Shown piece after piece: positions 25,401 to 34,213 of a stretch of DNA of 64,000 bases. The notes beneath the pieces were generated by a model. The model was not told the origin of the DNA. It worked only from the letters and a program-made list of their open reading frames with translations, and searched no databases. Each line of letters opens with the position of its first letter. Positions within the stretch are counted from its first letter, which is position 1. This DNA comes from Mytilus galloprovincialis. Its lineage: Eukaryota > Mollusca > Bivalvia > Mytilida > Mytilidae. A program made the position numbers and the translations under genes. The stretch covers positions 74,374,724-74,438,723 of the forward strand of contig NC_134846.1 in assembly GCF_965363235.1 (NCBI RefSeq). The letters are read 5' to 3'.

Positions 25401-28400
25401 ACCATCCCTTGACCGGAACATAAAAAAATCATTGTTTTATCAAGTTTCTATACAAAGGCTATCAATGATATGAATATAAGCTCATTTTGAGAGGGGGCCA
25501 AAAACACCCCTTATCATACCTTGTCCAAATTTGTACATTTCATTTTTACAAATAACTCAAATTTATCAAATGTTCATGAATATAGAAAAAAACGTTTTTT
25601 TTTTATGTATATTAATCAAATTTAAAAAAATTGCACTAATTATGTTTTGATGAAAATTGGTACACATAATGTTCTTACGTAATCAAACCAAATGTCATTT
25701 TAAAAAAGAGAAGTCCATTAACTCTTTTTAAGTTAAATCAGTTTGAATGATAAAAATCAGTCGAAAACTGCATCTTTTCCCGATAAGTCAATAATAAATA
25801 AAACAAATAAATAACAATTTATGTTAGCAATGTCATTACCTCCCCTGTAACTGTATTGTATGCCCTTAAGAATTGTGAATAAATTTTTAAAAAAATGTCT
25901 TGCAAATATAATTTCATAATGTATTTATCAGTATAAATATTTCTTTACCAATATTATACACAAATCTGCTTAATCAATATTAAATACCTCTTCAGCTGTG
26001 GATTCTGCCTGTTTAAGAGCTATAACAGTTATCAGTACATTGAATATAATCTGGCCGACATCCCTCACGTCTGTCTGTCCAACCTCCATCATTGTACCCA
26101 TACATTTCAATAACTGTTGCTGTAGTGGAGTCTGCAAGTACAATCATCAATCTAATTTCAGTTTAAGAAGTCCAAAAAATTCTTTAAATTAGATGGTTTA
26201 AAGTGTTGAGGCAGAGAAAAATGGATTTTCACAACTATAAGTCAAGAACTGTCCTTGTCTGTCTCTTGCGTTTATGTATTCAATGATCATCAATTAATAT
26301 AAATGTGAAAGTTCTTTTGTAATCAAAATCTTTATCTAAGAATATAGTACATGCGTTTTTTTTTTTCATACAAATAACATTTTTAAGCCATAAATAATCT
26401 ACAATTTCAAGACAAGAAAAAGTAATATTATTTCAATACCGTAATAGATAAGCATATATCAGGATTTGCCAGAGTACAACATATGTCTGATAGATATGGC
26501 TTCAGTTTACTTCTTTCTGTTCCTTTCATGATGTTTGATAGAATCATAAGTGATGTATATGACTGTGTTGATTTGATGTTGCCTTGTACTAGTTTCCACC
26601 AGACTTCTGGCTCCACAAAGTAACCTACAAGCTCTGCACTTCTCTGTACCTGTAATTTAAAATTTATCAACTTAGATCAAACCTATAACCATGATAACTG
26701 TTGTATTAATTTACCAATTTAGTAATGTGTAAGGTTTCCTGGTAAGTTTTTATATTATTTCTAGTTGATATATTGAATTATCAAATAAGTTATCAGAGTC
26801 TCTTACTTTTTCCAGTATTTGTCAAGTAAATGATAGTTACTAAATAAAAAGTCTTCAAGAAATTAATAAATCATAATATATATGTATCAAAGTGCCATCT
26901 TAGTATAAAAGAAAAACAAGAGTGCACATGCTGAAATGTCTCGCCTTCTATACTAATCATTGATATTATGTTGATAGTCCTAAGTATAAAGCTAAGCTTT
27001 AATACAACTGTCACATAAACTTAACATTAACCAAGATAACTAAACAAAGACCAATGAACCTTGAAAATGAGGTCAAGGTCAGATGAACCATGCCAGGCAG
27101 ACATGTACAGCTAACAATGCTTCTATACAACATATATAGTTGACCTATTAATTATAGTTTAAGAAAAATAGACCAAAACACAAAAACTTAACACTGTGCA
27201 ATGAACCGTGAAAATGAGGTCACGGTCAAACAAAACCTGCGCGACTGACATAAAGATCATAAAATATTTCCATACACCAAATATAGTTGACCTATGGCAT
27301 ATAGTATTAGATAAAAAGACCAAAACTCAAAAACTTAACTTTGACCACTGAACCATGAAAATGAGGTCAAGGCCATATGACATCTGCCCGCTAGATAGGT
27401 ACACCTTACAATCATTCCATACAATAAATATAGTAGACCTATTGCATATAGTATGAGAAAAACAGACCAAAATACAAAAATTTAACTATAACCACTGAAC
27501 CATGAAAATGAGGTCAAGGTCAGATGACACCTGCCAGTTGGACATGTACACCTTACAGTCCTTCCATACACCGAATATACTAGCCCTATTGCTTGTAGTA
27601 TCTGAGATATGGACTTGACCACCAAAACTTAACCTTGTTCACTGATCCATGAAATGAGGTCGAGGTCAAGTGAAAACTGTCTGACAGACATGAGGACCTT
27701 TCAAGGTACGCACATATCAAATATAGTTATCCTATTACTTATAATAAGAGAGAATTCAACATTACAAAAAATCTGAACTTTTTTTTCAAGTGGTCACTGA
27801 ACCATGAAAATGAGGTCAAGGACATTGGACATGTGACTGACGGAAACTTCGTAACATGAGGCATCTATATACAAAGTATGAAGCATCCAGGTCTTCCACC
27901 TTCTAAAATATAAAGCTTTTAAGAAGTTAGCTAACACCGCCGCCACCGCCGCCGGATCACTATCCCTATGTCGAGCTTTCTGCAACAAAAGTTGCAGGCT
28001 CGACAAAAATTAATTTTGTTGTTTGGAAAAATGATCAGGCTGCCGTTTTTTTAAGTTTGAATAGTTTTACATTGACTGTGTCTATTATGGTTTACTATCA
28101 GGTATGGGTTTTGTTCATTTTTGGAGGTTGAACAGTGGCATATATTTGCTTATGTCATTTGGTCTCTGGTAGACAGCTGTTTCATTGGCAATCATACCAC
28201 ATCTTCTTATTTTCATATCAAATAGAAAATAGAGAACTGTTAGTTGTAAAACTTACATCTTTCATATATAAATTCATACAATTTTATTACTTACTATAAG
28301 GTATGAGTTTTGTTCATTGTTAAAGGTTGTACAGTGGCCTATGTTTGCTTATTTGCTATTTCTGATAGTTGTTTCAATGGCACACCGTCTGATTTTCATA

Positions 28401-31400
28401 TCAAATAGAGAACTATTAGTTATATAAAACTTACATCTTTGACAACTTGTACTTCCTGGTCTGCACATGCTTTATTCATACCAGATATCAATGGTGTCAT
28501 GTGTTGGGTTATGTAATCCTCAGCATTAAGTAGTAGTACATAGAGCAGTGATGCAGATTTGAGACGGGTGGGTGCCACCCAGTCCACAATATCCCTCATT
28601 AACCCATTGACTATCTTTGACAGATTTCTATTTACTAATACCCGACATCCAAGGTTGGGTCTCTCCACTAGAAAAAATTAAATCAACACTATGTAAGGAT
28701 ATTATTGACAAAACAAATTGTTCAATGAATCTGGTTTTCACCAATATTTGATGACAAATATGATGTGTCATAATCATTTATAAGATCTGCCAAAAAATAA
28801 ATATCTTTACTTAATCTTCATTATTTATCCGATATCTGAGATAGATTACATTCTCTTTTCCTTTTGTTTGAATTGTAGCAGTGTAGAACAATTGATTTCA
28901 AACTTCACCAATCACCATACTGAGAAGTAAATTAATTTTTAGAACATGTTGCTTACAATGTAGAGAGTTTCTTTGCTGATATAAGATTAATATTTCAAAT
29001 AAATTTTGAGGTTTGCTGGTGCTTTTAATATAAATTTAAAAAAAACGTCAACATTAGTGAGTCTGATATCTGAAGCTATTGTTTAAGTATCGAGTATGAC
29101 CGTCACCTGAAAAAACTTGTCAATTATGCATGCCTTTATGACGTCATTTACCAGATAGAGGGGATCGCCTGTATCCCAGCATCTTAATGATCGTCATTGT
29201 GCAGGATAAACTAGAAATAATATTTGTTCTGTAGGTACTTAATCACAATTCCCTAAAGACAGCTGTGCTGAAAGACAATTATGAGAATTCAATTTGTCAA
29301 ATAATTCGTGCAATATAGCATTATAGTTTCCAACCACTCGATCAACATTGAAACGGAAGTGACAACTCCCCTAAACGCCCGAACGATGTTCACTAAATCC
29401 AAAGTTTTTGGCGGAAATGCATCAAACTCGAAGTTGTCTATTGCAAGTCTAATTTATTCATTTTCTTTGCTATATTGATAATAAGAGGCGGGTGCCACCA
29501 GGTGACCTCCTAAAGGTTAGTGGATTTAAAGTGAAATTTAAAAGAGAAATAATGTGCTCCTGTATGATTTTTTTACTAAAAATCAGCCATGACCTATTAC
29601 TACAAAATTGTTGAAGGTTATTCATCAGTGTCATAGTACATAGACCAAAACCAAATCTTTGACCAGTTCTGCTTTGTTAGTGAGCTTCTTGTTGCACTTT
29701 GAAATTATGTAATACTTATTATTAGAAAGGTTTCATATATTTTTAAACCTTAATAACATATATACCATTATATACTAACCATTTGGAGGATAATGACTTG
29801 GAGCTTCTTTTTCAAAATCAAGTTTGTCTTTGAAGTCTTTTTCATTTTCTTTTTCAAATTTTAAGCCTGAAAAGACATTTAAATATGCATACAGAATGTA
29901 AATAAATATTTGTTAGAAATATAATGAGATTCATGACTGTCATGAATCTCATTATATTTCTAACAAATATTTATTAGTAACAAAAATGTTTGCATTTTTA
30001 TGTGTTAGATTGATATATCTATAACAAAATATGCTATTAACATTCAACTGTTTCAAAGGATACAATCACTGCCTTTTAAATAAAGGTATATTTAGATAGA
30101 ACAAGAATGTGTCCATAGTACACGAATGCCCCACTCGCACTATCATTTTCTATTTTCAGTGGACCGTGAAATTGGGGTCAAAACTTTAATTTGGAATTAA
30201 AATTAGAAAGATCATATCATAGGGAACATGTGTACTAAGTTTCAAGTTGATGTAACTTTAACTTCATCAAAAACTACCTTGACCAAAAACTTTAACCTGA
30301 ACTTCGCACTATCATTTTCTATGTTCAGTGGACCATGAAATTGGGGTCAAAACTATAATTTGGCATTAAAATTAGAAAGATCATATCATTGGGAACAAGT
30401 GTACTAAGTTTCAATTTGATTGGACTTCAACTTCTTCAAAAACTACCTTGACCAAAAACTTTAACCTGAAGCGGACGGAAGAACGGAGGCACAGACCAGA
30501 AAACATAATGCCCCTCTACTATCATGACTATCGTAGGTGGGGCATAAAAATTATCTTACTTTTTAAGACTTAAAAATAGTTCTTTGTCTTTATCATGATT
30601 TATGAACATTTATTTGAAGCTGGTTATGATATTGCTACTCACCTACATCATACCACAATGAGTCTGCCACTTCCTGAATCTCAGGTTGAGTATCTGATAT
30701 ACCAGTCAACAACAATGGCATTAACTTATGATGAAATGAGTACCTATCAGGCAAATCTAATAACCAATGGCCTGTTACTGTAACAACAGCTTTTCTGACA
30801 GCAGGGGAATCGTCAAATAATCTTTGGGCAAAGTGAGACACAATTGTGTCCACTGCTTTTCCATTACCATACTGAATAACATCACCTGTAAAATAGACAG
30901 GAATATAATAAACAACCATGCATGCATATACTCTGAACTAGAGCTATTCCGAATGGGCTTCTCTTTACTGTTGATTTTTTTTTTTCTACTTTCATTCCTC
31001 AATATTGACACATTCAGATGTTGAGTTTTGTCTTAATCAGGGTTCTCGGTAAGGATTTTTGAAGGCGAGTCCAGGGACTCGTCATTTTTTGCCATGATGA
31101 GTCCAACAGCTAGAAGAAAATAATTTATTGCAATATAATGTAATATTATAGTCTCCATATCCTAATAGAGCAATGAAATGACATTAAATTCAGATCACTT
31201 TTAAACTTTTGCTATAAAATGATGATATTTGTGTTTGTGTTCAGTTTATATACAATATTTCAATCTTGATGCATCTGTGGACTCATCAGCAGTTTTGAAA
31301 ATGGTGAGTCCAGACAGATTTTGATGAGTCCAGGACTCATGGACTCGCCTAAGTGAGAACCCTTTTAATTCAACCTGAAATTCGGTTAAAATCTAAAGAA

Positions 31401-33774
31401 AAATTAAAAAAAAAAGTCAAAATGGTACATTTTTGTACCTTAGGTTAAGAAAATTGTCCACATGTTTATTGATCAGTAAGTTTGCCTTAAACTACATGTA
31501 CATATACCTATAGGCAGTACCAACATTGTATGTAAAGTAGAAAAGTTTATCTGAGACAATTTATTGAGCTCTAAGATAGACATATTTAATTCAGAAACCA
31601 ACAGTTTTTGTTTTATTGGTGGACAATCCATTTTACTTCATCTGTTGAAAGTCCTATTCAAGTGGACAGTCACAAATGTAGTTTGTAGCAATGTAACTGT
31701 TCGTATTTAGCTATAATGGTATATATATGTAACGGTTTATTTCTTCCTCTGTGATATTTTATCCTGAGGATAATCTGTCCCGGTAGTTTTTTTCCAGGCA
31801 TGGTATTTCACAGGTTGATTTTTTCCAGAGGAGTGAAAATCTATCTGTGTTATACGGATAGTATGTACCGGTATATACATGTATTTGCCGTACTATATTT
31901 CACAGAACCGTGTGAAATAGAGTCCCATTAACTACTATGTAAGTTACTCACAATCAATATATACCTGACTATAATTATAAAATGTTTCACAAAGGTAGAC
32001 CAAATTTGTATAATTTATCAAAGGGAGGTAATTTTTTATATATTCATTTATATAAAATGATGACTTACAACTTGATTTAATAAGACAGATAACATTTCAC
32101 AGGTGAAAACTATCCAGCTGTTAAACATGCTTTTGTTCCAATATATTGTTATGCTATGATTTATCTGATTTCCATATAATCAACAGCTACATCTCTGTCC
32201 CCAGACAAAACTATTTATATAGTTAAAAATATCATCATAATCAAATTCTTCTATTACTGTTAACAGTCGTAATGCAACTATATTTCTACTTTACTTTTAA
32301 ATTTATATTTGTACTGAGATCTGAAAACAACTCACTTTTACATGTATTACACTAACCTTATTTAATCATGATATTATTTTCACAATCACGATCTTTGAAA
32401 TTACTTTTGTTTTTCTTCCCTATGTTTCATGATCATTTTCTTTTTAAAAGGATGATATTGACTTGAATATTTAGGAAATTATTTCAAGGATAATTTGTGA
32501 AATTATTTACCATTATAATACATTTTTTTAATAATTTCGCTTTATTTCAAATACACTATTGTTATTTCATAGTATTTTTAAAGGATAAGTTTTTTTCTAA
32601 CACCATGATAACTATAATAAGTTAACTACCCAGATAGAATTTCACGGCAAAGGAAAAAATATCCCAGGGAAATATTTTCCTCCGGATAAAAAAATAACAA
32701 CTACTGTGATATTTTTTCCTCCGGATATAATTTTGCTTTACATATATGTATATTGGCAATAATATTGCACACAGTATAATTATGCATGGTCTAAGATCAA
32801 AAGTGTTTCACCTTTTTAAAATTCCTAAGCGTTAACAAAACATGACAGACAGATGCAATGATGGTTGGATGGACAGACAATCATAATTGTTATGTCCACC
32901 GCAACATGTAGCACAGATGACTTTCTTCATTGTTGAATGCCGTACTGTGACCTACAGTTGTAAATTTCTGTATCATTTAGTCTCTTGGAAAGATTGGTCT
33001 CATTGGCAAACACACCAAATGTTCTTTCTTATATTAACCTAAGACTGCTTAGACTGTAAGGTACATGTAGGTATACGTAGACAAATGGTAGATAGATAAA
33101 TATTCTCTGTGCACTTTCTTCTTCTTTAAGAACAGATACTTACCAATTGTTTGAATGACAAGTGTTCTAACTTTTGAATGCTGGTGAGTTATGGACATCA
33201 ACAGTGGTTTAATTAAAGTTTCAGACTGCATATGAAAATATTCTGGTACTGATTTGGCTATGGCAGAAGAACATCGACAGCTTTCCTTCTTTACTTCAGG
33301 GTATGCATCTATTAAGGTTCTTTGTAAGATCTTTATAAAGTCATCTAAGAAAATATGAATATCTTTTCCAGAAAATTCTACAATATCCGAGCAGAATTCC
33401 ACTAACAGCAATCTCAATTCTTCTGAAGGTTCTGTGATGTCTTGTTGGCCTAATCTTTGTACAAGCACTGGCATAATGTATGGTAAAAATCTCACTGGTT
33501 TCTCTATAACTTTGCAGTAATCTTGTACTGTACTTATTGCCAGGCTTCTGCATTTTTCAACTGGATCTGAAAAAGCTTTCAACAATGGTTTAATGATTTC
33601 GCTTAATATATGAGTTAATTCGGACACTTGCAAAGATGGATTTCTGTCCAAAGTGTCCTTCCTAATCCCTTCTAAAGCTTTCTTCCTAGTATTTCTGTTA
33701 TCTTCTGTCAGGCAATTGATATGCCTTGCAATTCCTTGCAGAGTAGCATTGGAATTTTGGTCCAAGCTCGCCAT
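13414..33774 (-). CDS. DNAAF5: Dynein axonemal assembly factor 5 (HEAT-repeat protein 2)
   Basis: Ten coding exons on the minus strand are 33144-33774, 30643-30885, 29780-29866, 28435-28667, 26440-26649, 25988-26131, 16308-16476, 15437-15735, 14057-14405 and 13414-13538. Every junction has GT/AG and consistent phase. The total is 2490 nt, 829 residues plus stop, close to the 855 of human DNAAF5. The ATG at 33774 gives [20 protein letters not shown], and the end is ELIKTFKSS. The protein is helical HEAT repeats throughout, for example [30 protein letters not shown] and [17 protein letters not shown] short charged stretch ([18 protein letters not shown]) comes from exon 3. In animals this cytoplasmic factor helps pre-assemble outer and inner dynein arms for motile cilia. 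The gene is head to head with ZDHHC6. Intron 6 (16477-25987) is almost entirely a 9.2 kb transposon carrying its own antisense gene, and intron 2 carries a 75-bp palindrome. All exons are intact, so the gene looks functional. Confidence 0.95.
17205..17298. repeat. 16-bp perfect inverted repeat (hairpin)
   Basis: GCGCCAACGTAGACCA at 17205-17220 is the exact reverse complement of 17283-17298, with a 62-nt spacer. It is GC-rich compared with its surroundings and lies about 520 bp inside the left end of the 9.2 kb transposon. It could be a nested MITE core or a protein-binding site. Confidence 0.8.
18845..18870 (+). repeat. G homopolymer of 26
   Basis: An uninterrupted run of 26 G follows 'ccgaaaa' inside the 9.2 kb transposon. 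Run length is unreliable in sequencing and assembly. Confidence 0.8.
20105..20320 (+). repeat. Diverged copy of the 'gtggtatgattgccaatgag' repeat
   Basis: 'ggagtttggtatgattccca' and 'actagacaactatccacaaa' match the family at 6735-6910 with changes. It is nested within the 9.2 kb transposon, so it may have entered after that element formed. Confidence 0.6.
20390..21620 (+). repeat. T-poor AGACAAG/ACAATG array, about 1.2 kb
   Basis: Degenerate short repeats ('gagacaagatacaagagaca', 'gacatgacaatgtaaacgag') give a strand with very few T outside 'atgt' and 'ttttaatgag' words. A longer period of roughly 170-175 bp is visible: 'aacaaaatacatga' recurs near 20708, 20875 and 21239, and 'gacatgacaatgtaaa' near 20763, 20938 and 21299. 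Open frames on the minus strand are by-products of T-poor plus-strand sequence. The array ends about 65 bp before the transposase ATG. Confidence 0.9.
21685..23787 (+). CDS. DDE transposase with N-terminal Cys-rich modules and C-terminal SWIM zinc finger
   Basis: This is a single open exon of 700 residues plus stop. The ATG at 21685 (agctATGG) follows a splice-acceptor-like 'ttttattttatttag' ending at 21674. The frame is open further upstream into the repeat array, but that part reads as repeat. The N-terminus has CGLC...CICLQC (about 7-50) and RRCTVC...SRCCPNH (about 112-155), which look like zinc-binding modules. A DDE core follows: D330 in [16 protein letters not shown] about 375, D413 in VMVVDRGF and E462 in [12 protein letters not shown], with a D-to-E gap of 48 residues, as in the DDE_Tnp_4 group. 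The C-terminus has a SWIM finger, C631-x-C633-x9-C643-x-H645, then an acidic tail. All catalytic residues are present and no frame is broken, which suggests recent activity or selection. It lies inside the TTAA-flanked element, antisense to DNAAF5. AATAAA at 24999 is one possible polyadenylation signal. Confidence 0.9.
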   Translation: MAKNYSCGLCKKTHLTVKNRRTIVNEKIIDYLAKTLKRNIDNATTCICLQCRAQIYRDMKKVMNSPQIRLGTTCQPNDDDDPDFLAEEILPTELISPKSIQLNLSSTSKSHRRCTVCQKNSSNRHRQVVVPHEARTQAFIYKCIVIPANSRCCPNHLLGNYFTQESISKIPEVNNTTLFNRSDITELLDRVRGTLTLNGKLNFDCAHSLSEEDYQRLTGLTRNQFEAVANTVTDLRKSEIRSVETCLAILLVKLRTGLSNSILATLFSLEIHQIQRATHAARSSLMKSFVPKFLGFQHMSHEKFTRDHTTPTARTLFADDQQETGILVLDGTYIYLQKSSHHHFQKQTYSMHKGRSLVKPMMIVATDGYILNVLGPYYADGHNNDASIIKHVFKTNADEINTWMHDDDVMVVDRGFRDAEEFLKKLNFKVEMPCFLKKGAKQQTVDEANTTRLVTKVRWVVESANGRIKQWKFLDKVVANHYVPHIGDFVRIVCALVNCFRPPLINDFGNDDIGKEMIEKAQLDNHVKLYVEEHNLLRRKTVYKEVDGATELIMFPRISLDHLRQITMGIYQIKLAKRYTDAHQEDDNYALYICKDRPDLLRVKMQSRHSSSRCYHLWLEYDENDVSGWYCTCKVRSRMVGCCAHIASVVWYLGYQKWNIEAAQSVNASGKFSSSILNAKDVPEESDMSDVESVDSYVEE
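23788..24880 (+). other. AT-rich 3' flank of the transposase gene
   Basis: Between the transposase stop and the GTTGCTAGGCAAC series I see no gene. The sequence is AT-rich with short T runs and is probably the 3' untranslated region of the transposase transcript. Confidence 0.4.
24881..25402. repeat. Spaced GTTGCTAGGCAAC motifs (X-box-like)
   Basis: GTTGCTAGGCA(AC) or close variants occur at 24881-24893 (ending ...GGCACT), 25047-25058 (GTTGCTAAGCAA), 25211-25223 (perfect) and 25390-25402 (perfect), with an extra half at 25230. Spacings are 166, 164 and 179 bp. The perfect form is a palindrome-like match to the RFX-factor X-box (GTTGCC..GGCAAC). They sit in the right part of the 9.2 kb transposon and are probably remains of a diverged tandem repeat. 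Confidence 0.75.
26916..28009. repeat. 1.08 kb interspersed repeat with terminal hairpin, copy 2
   Basis: Same start ('acaagagtgcacatgctgaa') and same end ('gttgcaggctcgacaaaaat') as 11893-12968, and mostly identical between. The hairpin is at 27970-28004. A small insertion relative to copy 1 gives extra CCGCCACCGCCGCC just before the hairpin. It lies in the DNAAF5 intron between exons 26440-26649 and 28435-28667. Confidence 0.9.
28090..28400 (-). repeat. Reverse-oriented tandem pair of 'gtggtatgattgcc' family fragments
   Basis: 'actatcaggtatgggttttgttc ... attggcaatcataccacatc' (28093-28203) and a diverged second copy (28295-28400) are reverse complements of the 6735-6910 family end. They lie in a DNAAF5 intron. 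Confidence 0.55.
29901..29975. repeat. Perfect 75-bp palindrome (37-bp arms, 1-nt centre)
   Basis: Bases 29901-29937 are the exact reverse complement of 29939-29975, with a single T at 29938. It lies in DNAAF5 intron 2, 34 nt upstream (in transcript sense) of the acceptor of exon 29780-29866. The arms read 'gagattcatgac' towards the centre. Confidence 0.95.
30100..30548. repeat. Dispersed repeat with internal duplication
   Basis: 'cgcactatcattttctattt ... accttgaccaaaaactttaa' is present twice in tandem (about 30137-30300 and 30306-30470). It ends with 'gcggacggaagaacggaggc' and 'cgtaggtggggcataaaa'. A partial reverse copy is at about 41580-41645. It is a common bivalve repeat, in DNAAF5 intron 2. 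Confidence 0.75.
31038..31364 (-). mobile_element. hAT-type MITE, about 330 bp
   Basis: The ends are CAGGGTTCTC (31038) and GAGAACCCTT (to 31364). The interior is the reverse complement of the element at 47370-47709: 'gactcgtcattttttgcc' here against 'aaaaaatgacgagtc' there. The target duplication is not clear at this copy. It lies in DNAAF5 intron 1. Confidence 0.75.
31365..33143. other. DNAAF5 intron 1 remainder, no gene seen
   Basis: AT-rich intron sequence with scattered repeat-like phrases, such as 'tattttttcctccggatata' near 32700 and 'gtgatattttatcctgagga' near 31750, which may be parts of one old element. No exon-like frame fits the DNAAF5 phase here. Confidence 0.4.
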
Positions 33775-34213
33775 GTTGTTGATCGCAACGCCTCGATTTG
33801 GATTCCCTTTGATAAATGATAAAAAGTCAGAGAAGTAACGAAAGGTCTTTCAAAATTGCTATAAAATGGAATCTTCTTTTAGAATTTACTTGGATATATT
33901 GTATATATCATCAATTTGAATATATTCTATTATACTCAAAATTTAATTATATATTTTTTTAAATAGTTCGTTTCTCTTTAAAGGGATTTTGTATTGCTTT
34001 GATTTACATTTGAGATCTGATTTGGTAGCTGGGTTTTAGATTAAGAAAATTAACACGAGAAATTCGAAATCTCGCACTGGTTCCGGTTTGCAACAAAACA
34101 AGTCAAAACACAAAAAACATGACAATATGTAATTTAGACCAGTAATATGATTGAAAAAGTTAATTTTAGTCCAACACATTAAAAGTTATAGATTAAAAAC
34201 ATATAAAGAGGTC
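33775..34213. promoter_or_regulatory. Probable bidirectional promoter of DNAAF5 and ZDHHC6
   Basis: Only 439 bp separate the two start codons, which point away from each other, so both 5' untranslated regions and promoters must share this interval unless there are non-coding first exons. No TATA box is obvious at a useful place. 34079-34093 (GGTTCCGGTTTGCAAC) is a weak X-box-like match, and AGTAAC near 33833 is a half-site. Neither is convincing alone. Confidence 0.6.

Larger units (their letters stand above)
16681..25869 (+). mobile_element. 9.18 kb TTAA-flanked DNA transposon with DDE-SWIM transposase
   Basis: TTAA at 16681-16684 and at 25866-25869 flank ends that are inverted matches: GGGCATACGATACAGTT on the left, and on the right its reverse complement with one change (ACAATACAGTT). 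A second inverted pair lies further in, 16967-17002 ('ggacaaggtatgataagagg ... ttggcccccc') against 25491-25526. Between the two tiers the arms are not alignable by eye. The body holds a 16-bp inverted repeat (17205-17298), a G26 run, an AGACAAG-type array, the transposase gene and GTTGCTAGGCAAC motifs. Known TTAA users are piggyBac, Kolobok and Sola3, and ends starting GGG would fit Kolobok best. The DDE domain, however, reads like the PIF/Harbinger-IS4EU type, so the superfamily is open. It sits in DNAAF5 intron 6, antisense to the host gene. Excision would leave about 330 bp of intron. Confidence 0.85.

Noticed and set aside
31030..31372. 8-bp target duplication for the 31038-31364 MITE
   Set aside because: The flanks GTCTTAAT and TTAATTCA or CTTTTAAT do not match well enough to state a duplication.
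34079..34093. RFX X-box in the DNAAF5/ZDHHC6 promoter
   Set aside because: GGTTCCGGTTTGCAAC fits only part of the consensus, too weak to call as a site.
34151..34213. Upstream in-frame ATG for ZDHHC6
   Set aside because: It would add 21 residues unlike the family. The ATG at 34214 fits the known N-terminal start and is closest to the conserved HWGP.
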